Assembly: GCA_938049335.1 (NCBI GenBank)
Contig: CALIYX010000003.1
Location: 1 to 7,119 of the forward strand
Length of the DNA stretch: 7,119 nt
From: an uncultured Clostridia bacterium
GTDB taxonomy: Bacteria; Bacillota; Clostridia; Peptostreptococcales; Anaerovoracaceae
Reading direction: 5' to 3'
Shown here: piece after piece, positions 5,904-7,119 of the stretch
Position numbering within the stretch: the first letter of the stretch is position 1
Layout: each line of letters begins with the position of its first letter
Made by a program: the position numbers and the translations under genes
Notes under the pieces: model-generated
Seen by the model: the letters and a program-made list of their open reading frames with translations, nothing else
Told to the model about the DNA's origin: nothing
Database searches by the model: none

Positions 5904-6114
5904 TTAGATCTATATGTTAGGACTTCAGTTTGCAGTAGCACGCAGCCAATCAAGCTTCGCCTTGCTCGTTTTCTTGGGCGTGCCTTGCATAGGACGTACA
6001 TCTGCTTCTACTTCGCTACTTCGTAGCTCGTATAAGCAGTGTTACGCATTCCCCGGTTCGCTATCTCCAATCGCCATGTCGCTTTGCTCCTAGCTCTTGG
6101 ACAGCTGTCGCGTG

Positions 6115-6171
6115 GGCAGTACCATCTTTTAGTTTGCGTCAGAACTTGACTTAACTAAAAGGGTAACTGCC
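6115..6171. repeat. Long imperfect inverted repeat
   Basis: GGCAGT (6115-6120) pairs with ACTGCC (6166-6171), ACC with GGT (6162-6164), and CTTTTAGTT (6126-6134) with AACTAAAAG (6153-6161). This makes 18 pairs interrupted by an AT and an A bulge, around an 18-nt loop. No T-run follows on either strand, so it is not a standard terminator. Confidence 0.65.
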
Positions 6172-6239
6172 TCAGCAGGGAACGAGCGAACACTAGGTAT
6201 GTCAAGTAGCTACATTCGTATGTAGGAACATATCCATGA

Positions 6240-6276
6240 ACTTTTTAACGATAGCTTAAGGTTATCGTTAAAAAGT
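6240..6276. repeat. Perfect 14-bp inverted repeat beside the oxidoreductase gene
   Basis: ACTTTTTAACGATA (6240-6253) is the exact reverse complement of TATCGTTAAAAAGT (6263-6276), with 9 nt between. It begins 22 bp after the oxidoreductase stop codon, so it may end that transcript. However, on either strand the arm leaving the hairpin carries A rather than T, unlike a normal intrinsic terminator. A recombination or protein-binding site is the alternative. Confidence 0.7.
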
Positions 6277-6297
6277 ATTACCTCGACAAACTGAGCT

Positions 6298-7119
6298 TTA
6301 TCTACTAGATTTAATAATATCTATAGCAAACTTTCCACTTGCAGCAGCAATAGGAAGTCCTCCACTAGTTTGAATCCATTGACTTGCAAGATATAAATTA
6401 TTTAAACCTTTAATAGTGCTCTTAACATACTTGTTTTTATATCCTTTCTGTGGATTAAAACTCATGTAACCCCCTTTATATGCATTACACCAAGTTGTAA
6501 ATGTAACCGGAGAATATGTTCCAAGTACGATGAGTTTCCCTTCAAGCTGTGGATACTTTTTTTCAATTCTTAATCTCAAGTCATCTGCAAGACGCTGTTT
6601 TTCTTGATTGTATAAGCTAATATTATTTTTTAGTCCAAACCAATAGGCATAATTTTCATCATTTTGTAAAACATTACATTGAATGACTCTCTTTTCCATT
6701 GGAAATAGTGTCTCATCATAATCAAAAACTCGCATCCCACAAAAATTGTGTGTTTCCCCTGCAACATCATATTCATCACAAGGGAAAATAATGCTTCCTT
6801 TAGGTAATTTCAAATCCTCCTCAGTAGCTATTCCAAATGCAACCTGATAACATGTATTAAAAACGTAGCCCTGTGGATTATCATACATGTACTTAAGATT
6901 TTTATCCAAATATTTTTCATCAATTAAGTCATAGAAAAGATAATGTGGATCTGCACACCAAATATAGTTATCTGATTTGATTTCCTCTCCATTATTTCCC
7001 AGAATACTAACAACTTGATTATCTACAATATTTATTTTTCCAATCTTAATACCTAGATGCAACTTGATATGTACCCAGAATCCTGGACACATGTTATGAA
7101 CTAAGCGGAACACATGGAT
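6298..7119 (-). CDS. Phytoene-desaturase-like FAD oxidoreductase, C-terminal part
   Basis: C-terminal portion of a CrtI-like NAD(P)/FAD-dependent oxidoreductase; the N-terminal FAD-binding part lies beyond the right edge. Counting from the GTG at 7111-7113, IWCADPHYLFYDLI (51-64) matches the strand-loop that packs on the FAD, GGYMSFNPQKG (214-224) is a typical late motif, and YLASQWIQTSGGLPIAAASG (242-261) followed by KFAIDII is the family's FAD-contacting C-terminus. The frame is open to the edge, so the GTG is not proposed as the real start. Members in anaerobic Firmicutes usually have about 500 residues and unknown substrates; a carotenoid role is not shown. A frameshift near 7065 is possible. 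It has no cotranscribed partner downstream and ends before the 14-bp inverted repeat. Confidence 0.8.
   Translation of the reverse strand: MHVFRLVHNMCPGFWVHIKLHLGIKIGKINIVDNQVVSILGNNGEEIKSDNYIWCADPHYLFYDLIDEKYLDKNLKYMYDNPQGYVFNTCYQVAFGIATEEDLKLPKGSIIFPCDEYDVAGETHNFCGMRVFDYDETLFPMEKRVIQCNVLQNDENYAYWFGLKNNISLYNQEKQRLADDLRLRIEKKYPQLEGKLIVLGTYSPVTFTTWCNAYKGGYMSFNPQKGYKNKYVKSTIKGLNNLYLASQWIQTSGGLPIAAASGKFAIDIIKSSR

Larger units (their letters stand above)
5914..6294. other. G+C-richer, hairpin-dense block without a clear gene
   Basis: This stretch is visibly richer in G and C than everything around it. It holds several stems: GCACGC/GCGTGC with CCAA/TTGG (5938-5983); CTGCTT/AAGCAG enclosing GCTAC/GTAGC (6002-6039), with a tandem CTACTTCG repeat at 6008-6023; 6115-6171; CTACAT/ATGTAG (6210-6225); and 6240-6276. 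The plus strand has a frame from ATG 5914 to TGA 6292-6294 broken only by three TAG codons (6091, 6130, 6223), but no ribosome binding site or known domain. The most likely reading is non-coding mobile-element DNA or a structured transcript; I could not identify it. Confidence 0.45.

Overview
The window looks like a low-G+C, anaerobic Firmicute (Clostridia/Tissierellia type). The evidence is an oxygen-sensitive-type de novo NAD operon nadA-nadB-nadC, GGAGG-type ribosome binding sites, heavy use of ATA, AGG and AGA codons, and AT-rich intergenic DNA. Species cannot be named from the sequence.

Layout. (1) Positions 1-321 hold a decayed minus-strand AAA ATPase (AAA_14/DUF4143 type) with a central deletion. 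(2) Positions 470-1363 hold an intact minus-strand Fic-family AMP-transferase with an N-terminal helix-turn-helix. Its upstream region (1386-1511) has a clear promoter and five copies of an 11-bp element, CGGAAnnATAT on the plus strand, one of them inside the promoter. (3) Positions 1513-1828 hold a prophage scar on the minus strand: a piece of a C5-cytosine DNA methyltransferase joined out of frame to a C-terminal piece of a phage large terminase. (4) Positions 1920-4956 hold the compact nad operon, also minus strand, with a promoter and an inverted/direct repeat operator candidate at 4990-5053. (5) Positions 5125-5468 (plus strand) hold a fragment of a mobilisable element: an orphan terminator, a cluster of hairpins resembling an origin of transfer, and the first 48 codons of a MobC-like relaxosome protein ending in a premature stop. 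(6) Positions 5533-5853 (minus) encode a small TfoX-domain protein. (7) Positions 5914-6294 are a G+C-richer, hairpin-dense block with no clear gene. (8) From 6298 to the right edge is the C-terminal part of a phytoene-desaturase-like FAD oxidoreductase on the minus strand.

How it fits together. The only complete pathway is NAD synthesis: NadB oxidises aspartate to iminoaspartate, NadA condenses it with dihydroxyacetone phosphate to quinolinate, and NadC makes nicotinate mononucleotide. Around this housekeeping operon both flanks are graveyards of mobile DNA (phage, ATPase and mobilisation remnants). The one intact accessory regulatory unit is the HTH-Fic gene with its iterated operator; it appears to be a self-controlled module inserted into, or left behind at, the broken terminase gene. 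No CRISPR array, rRNA, tRNA or complete insertion sequence was seen.
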